Positions 18,449-26,975 of a DNA stretch of 64,000 nucleotides are shown in pieces. Each line of letters starts with the position of its first letter. The first letter of the stretch is position 1. The stretch is from Candidatus Kuenenia stuttgartensis (GTDB lineage: Bacteria > Planctomycetota > Phycisphaerae > Phycisphaerales > SM1A02): NCBI GenBank assembly GCA_945902075.1, contig CAMDMA010000010.1, positions 31,856 to 95,855 of the forward strand. The letters are read 5' to 3'. The notes under the pieces were generated by a model that did no database searches, was not told the origin of the DNA, and saw only the letters and a program-made list of their open reading frames with translations. The position numbers and the translations under genes were made by a program.

Positions 18449-19528
18449 TTACTTTCCAGTCTCGACAATGTTGTCTTTGTTGAATTCCGCGAGGTCGCGG
18501 CGAACCGAGCGATCGAAGGTGCGGTCTGCACCCTTCGAGAGCAGCGCGAACGAAGCACCCTTGAGTCCGGGGCTCGATGTGTCATCACCATTGGCATCCG
18601 CGGCTCCAACAGCGGTTTCCTTGGTATTCACGTCCCAACTTCGAAGCACATAGATGTCACCAAGGTTAAAGAAACCATCGCCGCCATCTGGAAGTTCGCT
18701 GCGGAGGTCACTTCCAGAGTACGGAGCGCGGTAATAGGCGATCGGCGAACCCCAGTAGTCGAGGATGCACTTTGGGAGTGCACCGAAGTTGGTGGCACCC
18801 TGATCGGCCGTCACGATGATTGGGTTGCCCTGCGCGTCGAGGCCGGAGATGCCCCCGATCATGCGCTCGTCCATCTGATCGATGTAAGGGCCATAGACCC
18901 GGCCTTCGATCGCAACAGTGTTCCACGCAGGCGCACCGACCGGCGGTGGCGCAGCGTCTCGGTTTGGATTCCGCGCCGCGTAGTAACCAAGGAGGTTCGC
19001 AAACGCCGGCTGAGGCGCATCGATCGCGCCCCAACAACCATCTGAGCCGGGGCTGCGAATTCCAAACGGCGGCGACTCCTTCGTGCCGACGCCTGCAGGC
19101 CCGCCGGCAACCACGCCGTATCCGTCTGCACTGCGATCTCCGTACCCAAGCAGAAACTCGGCCAGTGTGGTGTACGACAGCCAGTTCTGTTGCTTGGCGA
19201 AGGTGTCACCACCGGTGACCTGGCCGATTGCGGTGACATCGCGGAGAAACCCGGACGATCCCGCGGCCGCGCCACTTCGCTTCATGAGCACCGGTGGCAG
19301 GTAGCCAAAGTCGGTCTGAAATTGCGAAAGGCCTGACGAGATCGTGTTCATCAGAAACTGCGTCTTGACGCGATGTGCGCGTCGGGTTGCAGCGCTGATC
19401 GCGGCGAAGAGCGAGCCAATGAGAAGCACGATGATCGCAACGACGGTCAGCAACTCGGTGAGGGTAAATCCCCCCGCCGTGCGCGCGCGCCGGGATGCGA
19501 TGGTGTGGATGGATATTGCATTTTGCAT
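18449..19528 (-). CDS. GspG-like prepilin
   Basis: A 359-residue prepilin-like protein with leader ending RRARTAGG, cleavage G20|F21, then FTLTELLTVVAIIVLLIGSL with Glu at +5. The post-helix segment RVKTQFLMNTISSGLSQF followed by QTDFGYLPP is strongly GspG-like, where the pseudopilin sequence reads K..i..i..al..Y..d.g.yP. It is first of the pseudopilins, immediately downstream of the GspF/PilC gene, with GGAGC 8 bases before the ATG. This makes it the best candidate for the major pseudopilin, but its 359 residues are more than twice the usual GspG length. Confidence 0.78.
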   Translation of the reverse strand: MQNAISIHTIASRRARTAGGFTLTELLTVVAIIVLLIGSLFAAISAATRRAHRVKTQFLMNTISSGLSQFQTDFGYLPPVLMKRSGAAAGSSGFLRDVTAIGQVTGGDTFAKQQNWLSYTTLAEFLLGYGDRSADGYGVVAGGPAGVGTKESPPFGIRSPGSDGCWGAIDAPQPAFANLLGYYAARNPNRDAAPPPVGAPAWNTVAIEGRVYGPYIDQMDERMIGGISGLDAQGNPIIVTADQGATNFGALPKCILDYWGSPIAYYRAPYSGSDLRSELPDGGDGFFNLGDIYVLRSWDVNTKETAVGAADANGDDTSSPGLKGASFALLSKGADRTFDRSVRRDLAEFNKDNIVETGK

Positions 19529-19544
19529 GGAGTGTTGCTCCGCG

Positions 19545-20840
19545 CTACTTCTTCGTCGTGTTGGAAACCGACTCGATCATGCTGACCAGCGGAAGGAAGA
19601 GCGCAAGGACGATCATGAGCACGATGCCACCGAGGACAACGACCATGAAGGGTTCAAGGAGCGAAAGGAGACTCGCAACGGCAACATCGACTTCCTCGTC
19701 GTAGTTGTCGGCGATCTTCATGAGCATCACGTCGAGGTCGCCGGTCTCTTCGCCGACGTCGATCATGTTGACGACGATTGCATCGCAAACCTTCGACTCA
19801 CGCAGCGGAACTGCGAAAGTCTCGCCCTCGCGAATGGAGTCATGCACTTTGGAGAGTGCTTTTTCAAAGACGTAATTGCCCGAAGTGTCTCGGGTGATGA
19901 GAATCGCCTCAAGGATCGGAACACCTGCACTGATGAGCGTGCCGAGGGTACGCGTGAATCGCGCGATTGCCGTCTTTCTCAGCATGGTTCCGAGGACCGG
20001 AATCTTCAGCACGATGATGTCCGTGACCGCACGGCCAGGGTTTGTTTTTCGGATGAGCTTAAAGAACAGGAATAAGAGCACCGGCGAGCAGAGAATCCAA
20101 ATGACGCCCGGCACCACTTGATCTTTCGATGATGTTCCTGCGACCCACTTTGAAACGTCGATCATGAAGATTGTGAGCTTCGGGAGCTCAACATCGAAGT
20201 CCTCAAAGATCTCCTGGAACTTCGGGATGACGAAGTACATGATGCCGGTGACGATGAGGACGGCAATGAAGATGACGACCGCGGGATAGATCAGGGCACC
20301 GATGATGCGGCGCTTCAAACGCTGACCCTTCTCCATAAAGTCGGCAAGGCGTTGAAGGATGACGTCAAGCACGCCGCCGACCTCACCTGCGGCGACCATC
20401 TTGGTGTAGAGGCGATCGAAGGCTTTCGGGAACTTCGCCATTGCCTCCGACAAACTCGTACCGGAACTCACCTCTTCCGCGACGCCTTCAAGCACAGTCT
20501 TTAGTGTGCTGGGCTTTTGCTGACTTTCGAGAATCTGGATCGAGCGGAGAAGCGGCAAACCTGCGTCCTGCAGCGTGGAAAGCTGGCGCGTGAACAGCGT
20601 CAGCTTCTTTGTGCTCACGCCACCAAAGCTGATGTTGAGCCCCTTCTTCTTCTTCTTCGCATCTCGGATCTTTTTGACCGCACCGCCACCGGAGCCAGAA
20701 ATCTTCTGCTCCTTCACGCCGCTGGGAAAGAGGCCCTGGGCACGAACCTTCTTGATTGCCTCGTCGGCACTCGCAGCCTCGACGGTGCCTGGAGAGGATT
20801 TTCCAGCGTTGTTTACGGCCTCGTATGCATAGGTCGGCAT
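19545..20840 (-). CDS. Type II secretion / type IV pilus inner-membrane platform protein (GspF/PilC)
   Basis: A 431-residue polytopic platform protein that couples the cytoplasmic ATPase to pilin assembly. N-terminal MPTYAYEAVNNAGKSSPGTV is the standard GspF/PilC opening. Two T2SSF domains follow: the first with LTLFTRQLSTLQDAGLPLLR and TKMVAAGEVGGVLD, the second with RFTRTLGTLISAGVPILEAI and VNMIDVGEETGDLD. Hydrophobic segments occur around residues 184-205, 235-260 and at the C-terminus. A Lys-rich linker (AKKKKKG) lies near residue 62. It is the only platform protein in the window although there are three ATPases, so those may compete for it. Family call is certain; GspF versus PilC is not resolved. 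Confidence 0.93.
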   Translation of the reverse strand: MPTYAYEAVNNAGKSSPGTVEAASADEAIKKVRAQGLFPSGVKEQKISGSGGGAVKKIRDAKKKKKGLNISFGGVSTKKLTLFTRQLSTLQDAGLPLLRSIQILESQQKPSTLKTVLEGVAEEVSSGTSLSEAMAKFPKAFDRLYTKMVAAGEVGGVLDVILQRLADFMEKGQRLKRRIIGALIYPAVVIFIAVLIVTGIMYFVIPKFQEIFEDFDVELPKLTIFMIDVSKWVAGTSSKDQVVPGVIWILCSPVLLFLFFKLIRKTNPGRAVTDIIVLKIPVLGTMLRKTAIARFTRTLGTLISAGVPILEAILITRDTSGNYVFEKALSKVHDSIREGETFAVPLRESKVCDAIVVNMIDVGEETGDLDVMLMKIADNYDEEVDVAVASLLSLLEPFMVVVLGGIVLMIVLALFLPLVSMIESVSNTTKK

Positions 20841-20993
20841 TGGGTGGCTCCAAATACTTCGATGACTGTTGGATGACTCGGAGATGACTCGTGAAGGAGT
20901 CGTTGTGGAGTCGGCTGACTGGCGTGAATTGCGCGTTCGCTGACGAGGGTGAGGGGTTCGTATCGTGCGTGCTGGTCCGCCGAACGTCGCGGC

Positions 20994-22838
20994 TTACTCT
21001 TCCGTAATTGTTTCGCGGACGACCTCATCGATGGTTGTCTGGCCATCAAAGATGGCATCGAGGCCGGCCTCGCGAAGCGTGCGCATGCCGCGCTTCTTTG
21101 CCTCTTGGCGGAGAATGTTGGTTGAAACCTGCTTCATCACGAGTTCGCGGAGATCATCGTCCATTGCGAGAATCTCGAAGATGCCCTTGCGGCCGCGGTA
21201 GCCGGATCCGCGGCATTTGATGCAGGTTTTCCCATTCTTCTTCCCGGAACCGCGCGCGAACTGCTTTCCTTCGACATCGCGTGGACGGAGTGCGAGCTCC
21301 ATCAACATCTCTTCTGTTGGCGTGAAGAACTCCTTGCAATCGATGCACACGCGACGGACGAGACGCTGCGCCACGATGGCTTCGATGGTCGCTGTCAAAA
21401 GGAAGGTTTCGACGCCGAGATCGACGAGACGCAAGATTGTGCTCGGTGCGTCATTGGTGTGCAGGGTTGTGAGCACCAAGTGGCCGGTGAGCGACGCTTG
21501 GATGGCAATCTGCGCAGTTTCGAGGTCGCGGATTTCGCCGACGAGAATGATGTCAGGATCCTGGCGCAGAAAGCTGCGGAGCAACTTCGCGAATGTCAAC
21601 TCCTGGTCGGTGTTGACTTGGCACTGGATCAATCCTTGGACGTCGTATTCGACGGGATCTTCTGCGGTGAGGATCTTGACATCGATTGTGTTGAGCTCGT
21701 TGAGCGCGGCGTACAGCGTCGTCGTCTTGCCGGAGCCGGTCGGACCAGTGACGACGACAATGCCGTTGGGCTTGTTGATCAGCGCGCGCATCTTCTCGAG
21801 TTCGAGCGGCTCTAGTCCGACCTTGTCGAGCGAGAGTTGCACGTTTGAACGGTCGAGGATTCGGAGCACCACCGACTCACCAAACATCGTTGGAAGTACC
21901 GCGACGCGAAGATCGATCGGCCCCGATGGCAATTGGAACTCGATGCGTCCGTCCTGCGGAAGTCGGCGCTCAGCGATGTCGAGTTTCGACATAACCTTGA
22001 CGCGCGATACCAGCGCGGTCGCAAGCGACTTCGCCGGCGAGTGCATCTCGTAGAGCACGCCGTCGATGCGGTACCGAATCTTGAATTCGTCCTCAAACGG
22101 TTCCATGTGAACGTCGCTGGCCTTGTCCTCGATGGCAACGAGCAGCAATTTCTGCACGAGTTGGACAACGGCGTTGTCGTTGGCCGCCTCGGCGAGCGCG
22201 CCCACATCGTCGTCGAGCGACGCTCCGCGCCCTGCGAGTCGGTCGCTCGAAAACGTGCCGTCCTGGTCCACAGAGAACTTCGATCGATCTTGGGACACAT
22301 CAATCGAAGATCGTGTACTCGCAGAGTCGGGGTAATACTCGGCAAGAAGTTGATCAATTTGTGCCTCAGCCGCGAGCACAACGACAACTTTCTTCATCGA
22401 AAGCATCGTCCGGAGATTGTCCTCCGCCGCGACATTTTCGGAGGTCTTCACCGCGATGGTGATGCTCTTCGAAGACCCGTCGTACGCGAGCGGAAAGTAC
22501 TGGAAAGTCTTAACCGAGCGGGCTGGGAACATCCGGATCATCTGCAGGTCCGGCGTAAAGGTCGTCAAGTCGACAGAGGCCATGCCCCGAATCGCTGCCA
22601 GCGACCGCTGAACCCCCGCTTCATCGATGTATCCCAACGCGATCATAATCTGACCAAGTAACCTCCCCTTGTACTCCGGCGTCTGCTGCAACTTTGCAGC
22701 CTGCTCGACGAGCTCCTGGGTGATGCTGGGGAATCCGGGCAACTGACCGGCCGCCGACAACTTTCGGAAGGCGCGTCCAATGCGGGAGCCCTTCAGGCTC
22801 TTGACGAGTTTTTCGATCTCTGGAGCGACGTTGGACAT
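20994..22838 (-). CDS. GspE/PilB-type assembly ATPase (first copy)
   Basis: A 614-residue secretion/extension ATPase. Walker A GPTGSGKTT lies near residue 365, the Walker B region ILVGEIRDLET near 430, and TTLHTNDAPSTILRL follows. A C-terminal tetracysteine zinc site is formed by CIDC (about 498) and CIKC (about 540), typical of GspE/PilB and absent from PilT. The N-terminal region has one MshEN-like stretch, LLGQIMIALGYIDEAGVQ, but lacks the leading Arg-Leu and the terminal Gln, so a cyclic-di-GMP site is doubtful. It sits 153 bp upstream of the GspF gene. It powers pseudopilin polymerisation, probably dedicated to this operon. Confidence 0.93.
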   Translation of the reverse strand: MSNVAPEIEKLVKSLKGSRIGRAFRKLSAAGQLPGFPSITQELVEQAAKLQQTPEYKGRLLGQIMIALGYIDEAGVQRSLAAIRGMASVDLTTFTPDLQMIRMFPARSVKTFQYFPLAYDGSSKSITIAVKTSENVAAEDNLRTMLSMKKVVVVLAAEAQIDQLLAEYYPDSASTRSSIDVSQDRSKFSVDQDGTFSSDRLAGRGASLDDDVGALAEAANDNAVVQLVQKLLLVAIEDKASDVHMEPFEDEFKIRYRIDGVLYEMHSPAKSLATALVSRVKVMSKLDIAERRLPQDGRIEFQLPSGPIDLRVAVLPTMFGESVVLRILDRSNVQLSLDKVGLEPLELEKMRALINKPNGIVVVTGPTGSGKTTTLYAALNELNTIDVKILTAEDPVEYDVQGLIQCQVNTDQELTFAKLLRSFLRQDPDIILVGEIRDLETAQIAIQASLTGHLVLTTLHTNDAPSTILRLVDLGVETFLLTATIEAIVAQRLVRRVCIDCKEFFTPTEEMLMELALRPRDVEGKQFARGSGKKNGKTCIKCRGSGYRGRKGIFEILAMDDDLRELVMKQVSTNILRQEAKKRGMRTLREAGLDAIFDGQTTIDEVVRETITEE

Positions 22839-23085
22839 CGAGAATTTCCCGTCAAGCCGCGCGGGACCCAGTCGCCGTCGCTCCGCACCGTGCGGAAAGA
22901 CGCATCGACCTCTGCGTGCTATACGGCACGCTGACCCCCTCGCATCGCGGCTTCGCGAGGGATGACCTCAGGACACTTGGATTCATGCGTACAGACAACT
23001 CTGGCCAAACGCGGTTTGCGTCTGCGACGGCCACTTCGGGAAATTCGAGCGAACAACCTCGAGAGGCTCGCTCAAGGCCCCCATC
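22839..23085. other. Intergenic region between the first PilB-like ATPase and PilT
   Basis: A 247-bp stretch with no credible gene. It contains a 7-bp inverted repeat, CCCTCGC / GCGAGGG (22937-22943 and 22955-22961), without a following T-run on either strand, so it is not a convincing terminator. The space could hold a separate promoter for the ATPase-to-GspK operon. Confidence 0.4.
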
Positions 23086-24204
23086 TCAGCCGCCTCCCTC
23101 ATGCTCAAGATCGAGTTCGGTGCGACCGATTGTGCCGCCGGAGCGATGAATCTTGTCCTTCATCTCGCCAGCGCTTTTGCACTTGTCGATGACTTCCTCG
23201 GCACTGATCTTTCCATCGGCGTAGAGCTTCCAGAGGTGGTCGTCGAGCAACTGCATGCCGAACTTCTTGCCGGTCTGGATCGCGGAGTCGATGCGGAAGG
23301 TCTTGCTCTCGCGGATCAGGTTGGAGATTGCCGGCGTGACCACAAGGAACTCGTAGGCCGCAACGCGACCGGGCTTATCGGCGCGTGCGCAGAGCTGCTG
23401 CGAAAGCACGGCGATCAGAGATGTCGACAGCTGCACACGAACCTGCTCTTGTTGCGTGACCGGAAAGGCATCGATGATGCGGTTGATGGTGCTTGCGGCT
23501 CCGGAGGTGTGCAGGGTGCCGAACACAAGGTGGCCGGTTTCCGCCGCGCGGATCGCCGACTCGATGGTTTCGAGGTCGCGCATTTCGCCGACCAGAATGA
23601 CGTCCGGGTCCGACCGCAGCACGCGGCGAAGTGCTTCGGAGAAGCTTGGTACGTCCTTACCAACCTCGCGCTGGTTGACCACGGACTTCTTGTGGTAGTG
23701 GTAATACTCGATCGGGTCTTCGATGGTCACAATGTGACGGTCGTAGAACTCGTTGATCCAGTTCACCATCGAGGCGAGGGTCGTCGACTTGCCCGATCCG
23801 GTCGGTCCGGTCACGAGGAACAAACCACGCGGACGCCGCGACAACTCCTCGACGATCTTCGGCAAGCCGATCTGCTCGAAGGTGAGGAGCGTGTTGGGGA
23901 TGAGTCGAAGCACCATGGAGATGTCGCCGCGCTGACGGAACACCGATGCACGGAAACGAGCTGCCTCACCGAACGCGAAGCCGTAGTCCGTTCCACCGTG
24001 CTCTGCGAGTTCCTGCTGGTTCTTTTCTGGCGTAATCGACTTCATCAGCGCCGTTGCGTCATCCGAATCGACCACCTTCGTCGCCAGGCTGCGAAGCTTG
24101 CCGTGGAGTCGAATCGTCGGCGGACGGCCAACAGAGATGTGAAGGTCGGAAGCGCCTTGCTTCACGATGGTGTCGAGGAGGCGGTCGATCTGCATTGCGG
24201 ACAT
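23086..24204 (-). CDS. pilT: Twitching-motility retraction ATPase PilT
   Basis: A 372-residue PilT-type ATPase that depolymerises type IV pili. It opens with IDRLLDTIVKQGASDLHISV, has Walker A GPTGSGKSTT (residues about 130-139), the Walker B region ILVGEMRDLETIE, and the PilT signature AIRAAETGHLVFGTLHT. There is no C-terminal tetracysteine, as expected. The DVILVGEMRDLET and HTSGAASTINRIIDAFP segments are near canonical. It lies between two PilB-like genes on the same strand. Its presence argues that at least one filament here is retractable, so the locus is not a pure secretion system. Confidence 0.95.
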   Translation of the reverse strand: MSAMQIDRLLDTIVKQGASDLHISVGRPPTIRLHGKLRSLATKVVDSDDATALMKSITPEKNQQELAEHGGTDYGFAFGEAARFRASVFRQRGDISMVLRLIPNTLLTFEQIGLPKIVEELSRRPRGLFLVTGPTGSGKSTTLASMVNWINEFYDRHIVTIEDPIEYYHYHKKSVVNQREVGKDVPSFSEALRRVLRSDPDVILVGEMRDLETIESAIRAAETGHLVFGTLHTSGAASTINRIIDAFPVTQQEQVRVQLSTSLIAVLSQQLCARADKPGRVAAYEFLVVTPAISNLIRESKTFRIDSAIQTGKKFGMQLLDDHLWKLYADGKISAEEVIDKCKSAGEMKDKIHRSGGTIGRTELDLEHEGGG

Positions 24205-24287
24205 AAACGGAATCCTGAGGAGCGATAGTGCGATGGTCGAACAAACTGGGTCGAAAACTTGGCGGAACGCGCCACCAACGGCGCGAT

Positions 24288-26075
24288 TCAGGACGATGAA
24301 ATCTCGCTGGGCGTGAAGCCCTCGATCTGGGCGAAGTTGGCGATTTCACTCGGCGTCGTATCGCCGCGGAGAATCTTGATCTTGCCGTCTTCGACGAGAC
24401 TTCGCATGCCGCCGCGGATGGCCGCTGCACGAAGTTTCGAGATGCCTGAGCGGTTGAACGCGAGATCGCGGATCTCGGAGTTCATCGTCATGAGTTCAAA
24501 GATGGCGCGACGACCGCGGTAGCCCGAACCTCCGCATACCGCACAACCAACAGGGCGCATCATCGTGCTGTCCGCGAGTTCATCGTCGGTGATACCAACG
24601 AGGCGGAGTACCTTGCGATCAGGGTTTTCTTCAGGTGCCTTGCACTCCTTACAAAGAATACGCACGAGACGCTGGCCCATCACCGCCTGGATTGAGCTGG
24701 CGACAAGGAACGGCTTTACTCCCATGTCGATGAGTCGCGTGATCGCGCTCGGAGCATCGTTGGTGTGCAACGTGGAGAAAACCATGTGACCAGTGAGCGC
24801 AGCCTGAATGGCGATGTCGGCAACTTCCCGGTCGCGGATTTCGCCGACGAGGATGATGTTTGGCGCTTGACGCAACATCGAGCGCAGAATCGCAGAGAAA
24901 GTAAGGCCGATCGATTCACGCACCTGCACCTGGTTGATGCCCTTGAAGGCGTACTCGACCGGGTCTTCTGCGGTGATGATCTTTCGATCGGTCGTGTTCA
25001 GATCGTTGAGCGCGGAGTAGAGCGTGGTCGTCTTACCTGAGCCCGTGGGCCCCGTGACGAGAAAGATGCCGTTTGGCCGGCGAATGATGCGATTAAACGC
25101 CTCAAGATTGTCGCGCTGGAACCCAAGACCTTCGAGCCCAATACGCGCGCTGTCGGGACGCAGAATACGAAGTACAACGCTCTCGCCATGGACCGCTGGG
25201 CAGGCAGAGACACGGAAGTCAATGACTTTGCCATCGACCGTCTGCTTGATACGACCGTCCTGCGGGACGCGTCGCTCCGAGATATTCACGCCCGCCATCA
25301 GCTTGATACGCGCGAGCACTTGATTCTGCATGCGCTTCGGAATCAGGTCGCGCTCGACGCATACGCCGTCGATGCGATAGCGAAGCAGCACACTTTCCTT
25401 GCGAGGCTCGATGTGGATGTCGCTTGCCCGATTGATCACGGCTTCTTCGATAAACCGCGCAACGAGACGCATCACCCCGGAGTCGTTGGGATTGGCATCA
25501 GCGTCGAGAGAACTGTCTCGCGACTTGTCCGACGACTTATCTTGGGAACTGTCCCTCGATGAGTCCTTCGACCGATCTACCGAAGCGGTCACCAAGGACC
25601 TGCTCATGTCCCCCTCGGAGAACTTCGGAGCACTCGCTTCTCCACTGAGAAATCCGGTGATCTGCGATCGTGGAGCAATCGCGCCGATGTCGACGCGCTG
25701 CACCTTTGCAATCATCTGGATCTGATCCGGGCCTTCGATATCTAGCGGATCGTGCACGCAGAGAAACAACACCCCGCGCTCATCCTTCCTCATGGGCAGG
25801 ATGGAATACTTGCGCTGCGCCTCGGACTTCACCAAGGTTAGATCAAACTTGGCAATCGTCTCCGGGCTTGACAAATCAAGAAACTCAACGCCAAATTGGG
25901 TTGCGAGGGCCTTAGCAATGTCTGCCTCCTGGCACGAGCCGCCTTCGATAAGTACCTCGCCGAGGCGCTTCTGGGTTGCGGTCGCTTCCGTGATGGCGTT
26001 GACCACCGTGGGCAGATCGACCACGCCCATCTCAATCAGGATCTCACCGAGTTTCTTCTTGCTTCTACGTGCCAA
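24288..26075 (-). CDS. GspE/PilB-type assembly ATPase with tandem MshEN domain (second copy)
   Basis: A 595-residue ATPase. The N-terminus carries two 24-residue MshEN-type motifs (residues 8-31 and 37-60) separated by exactly 5 residues, the arrangement known to bind cyclic-di-GMP in MshE; the second starts RLGEVL and ends in Gln. A Ser/Asp/Lys-rich linker follows, then a catalytic domain with Walker A GPTGSGKTT near residue 340, ILVGEIRDREVAD and a zinc site (CKEC, CAVC). I place the start at TTG 26075, with GGAG 8 bases upstream, giving MARRSKKKLGEI; an open frame continues further but runs into the divergent coaB region. It may be the regulated pilus-extension ATPase. Confidence 0.9.
   Translation of the reverse strand: MARRSKKKLGEILIEMGVVDLPTVVNAITEATATQKRLGEVLIEGGSCQEADIAKALATQFGVEFLDLSSPETIAKFDLTLVKSEAQRKYSILPMRKDERGVLFLCVHDPLDIEGPDQIQMIAKVQRVDIGAIAPRSQITGFLSGEASAPKFSEGDMSRSLVTASVDRSKDSSRDSSQDKSSDKSRDSSLDADANPNDSGVMRLVARFIEEAVINRASDIHIEPRKESVLLRYRIDGVCVERDLIPKRMQNQVLARIKLMAGVNISERRVPQDGRIKQTVDGKVIDFRVSACPAVHGESVVLRILRPDSARIGLEGLGFQRDNLEAFNRIIRRPNGIFLVTGPTGSGKTTTLYSALNDLNTTDRKIITAEDPVEYAFKGINQVQVRESIGLTFSAILRSMLRQAPNIILVGEIRDREVADIAIQAALTGHMVFSTLHTNDAPSAITRLIDMGVKPFLVASSIQAVMGQRLVRILCKECKAPEENPDRKVLRLVGITDDELADSTMMRPVGCAVCGGSGYRGRRAIFELMTMNSEIRDLAFNRSGISKLRAAAIRGGMRSLVEDGKIKILRGDTTPSEIANFAQIEGFTPSEISSS
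25505..25590 (-). repeat. Low-complexity Asp/Ser/Lys linker inside the second PilB-like ATPase
   Basis: About 26 residues built from four-residue units (DRSK, DSSR, DSSQ, DKSS, DKSR, DSSL) separate the MshEN domain from the ATPase core. The period is about 12 bp at nucleotide level with divergence between copies. It is likely a flexible hydrophilic linker. Confidence 0.75.
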
Positions 26076-26207
26076 TTTCGCGTCTCCGAAAACAATGGGG
26101 CGGCCGCGTGATGCGGAGTCTCGTAGTATCGCGGTTCCGACGTCCGGCCGCAACCGTCGCGGTCGAAAGACTTTCGGAAAGCGAAGCCATCGGGCGGCGC
26201 GACGAGC

Positions 26208-26912
26208 ATGCACGATATCCCTCCGCAAGCGTCCAACCCCTGCTCGAGATCGCTCTATTCCGTGCGGTCTGCGCTTGTCACCGCCGGGCCGACCGAAGAG
26301 CCGATCGACGCTGTGCGATTCCTTGGCAATCGTTCGTCCGGACGCCTGGGCCTTGCCATTGCCGAGGCTCTCGCGGACCGCGGCGTGCCAGTGACCCTGC
26401 TCCTCGGGCCGATCCGAGTGCCCGTGCCCGCTGATCCGCGCGTGACGGTCCTTCGTTTTCGAACCGCGGCAGAACTTGAGGCGCTCCTTCGGCGTCACCT
26501 ACCGCAGTTCGATCTTGTGGTCATGGCGGCAGCGGTCGCCGACTACCGGCCCAAGAAACTGGCGGCGGGCAAACTGCGTCGGGATGCGGAGAGCCTTACG
26601 ATCGAGCTCGAGGGCGTGCCCGATCTGCTCGCGACCACACGCGAACTCCGGAAGCCCGGCGCGCGCGTCATCGGATTTGCCCTCGAACCGCGCGAGCGCC
26701 TCGAAAGCTCCGCGCGCGAGAAGCTCGAACGCAAAGACCTCACGGGTATCGTTGCAAACCCGCTCGAGACGATGGATGCCGACGGAATTGACGGAACGCT
26801 CTTTCTCCGCGACGGCCGCGTTCGGACCCCCGGCGGCGTGATTCCGAAGCCGGATTTTGCGCGCTGGCTTGCTGCCGAACTCACCAGTGAATACTCCGCG
26901 ACGGCGCACTGA
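26208..26912 (+). CDS. coaB: Phosphopantothenoylcysteine synthetase domain protein (stand-alone CoaB)
   Basis: A 234-residue protein matching the C-terminal half of bifunctional CoaBC. The signature TAGPTEEPID.VRFLGNRSSG corresponds to the nucleotide-binding TAGGT.EPID.VR...NRSSG motif. VVMAAAVADYRPK is the substrate-binding stretch with the conserved Asn replaced by Asp. Lys-rich KKLAAGKLRR and VIGFALEPRE follow. The CoaC flavodoxin-like decarboxylase domain is absent; the protein begins about 20 residues before the CoaB fold. It would join 4-phosphopantothenate and cysteine, probably using CTP. Genes for CoaC must be elsewhere. It is divergent from the PilB-like gene and starts a plus-strand series with gnd. 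Confidence 0.85.
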   Translation: MHDIPPQASNPCSRSLYSVRSALVTAGPTEEPIDAVRFLGNRSSGRLGLAIAEALADRGVPVTLLLGPIRVPVPADPRVTVLRFRTAAELEALLRRHLPQFDLVVMAAAVADYRPKKLAAGKLRRDAESLTIELEGVPDLLATTRELRKPGARVIGFALEPRERLESSAREKLERKDLTGIVANPLETMDADGIDGTLFLRDGRVRTPGGVIPKPDFARWLAAELTSEYSATAH

Positions 26913-26975
26913 AGTAGGCGTGAATGCCTGCGTCCGCTTGGCCACAATGTCGGCAGTTTCCACTACAGTTCACCG

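Noticed and set aside
22937..22961. Hairpin CCCTCGC/GCGAGGG as a terminator
   Set aside because: No T-run follows on either strand and the stem is only 7 bp.
23101..24228. A 375-codon plus-strand frame opposite pilT
   Set aside because: It is antisense to a near-canonical PilT and has no recognisable domain.
26076..26498. Longer N-terminus for the second PilB-like ATPase
   Set aside because: It would overlap the divergent coaB gene, and the TTG with GGAG upstream starts exactly at the MshEN domain.
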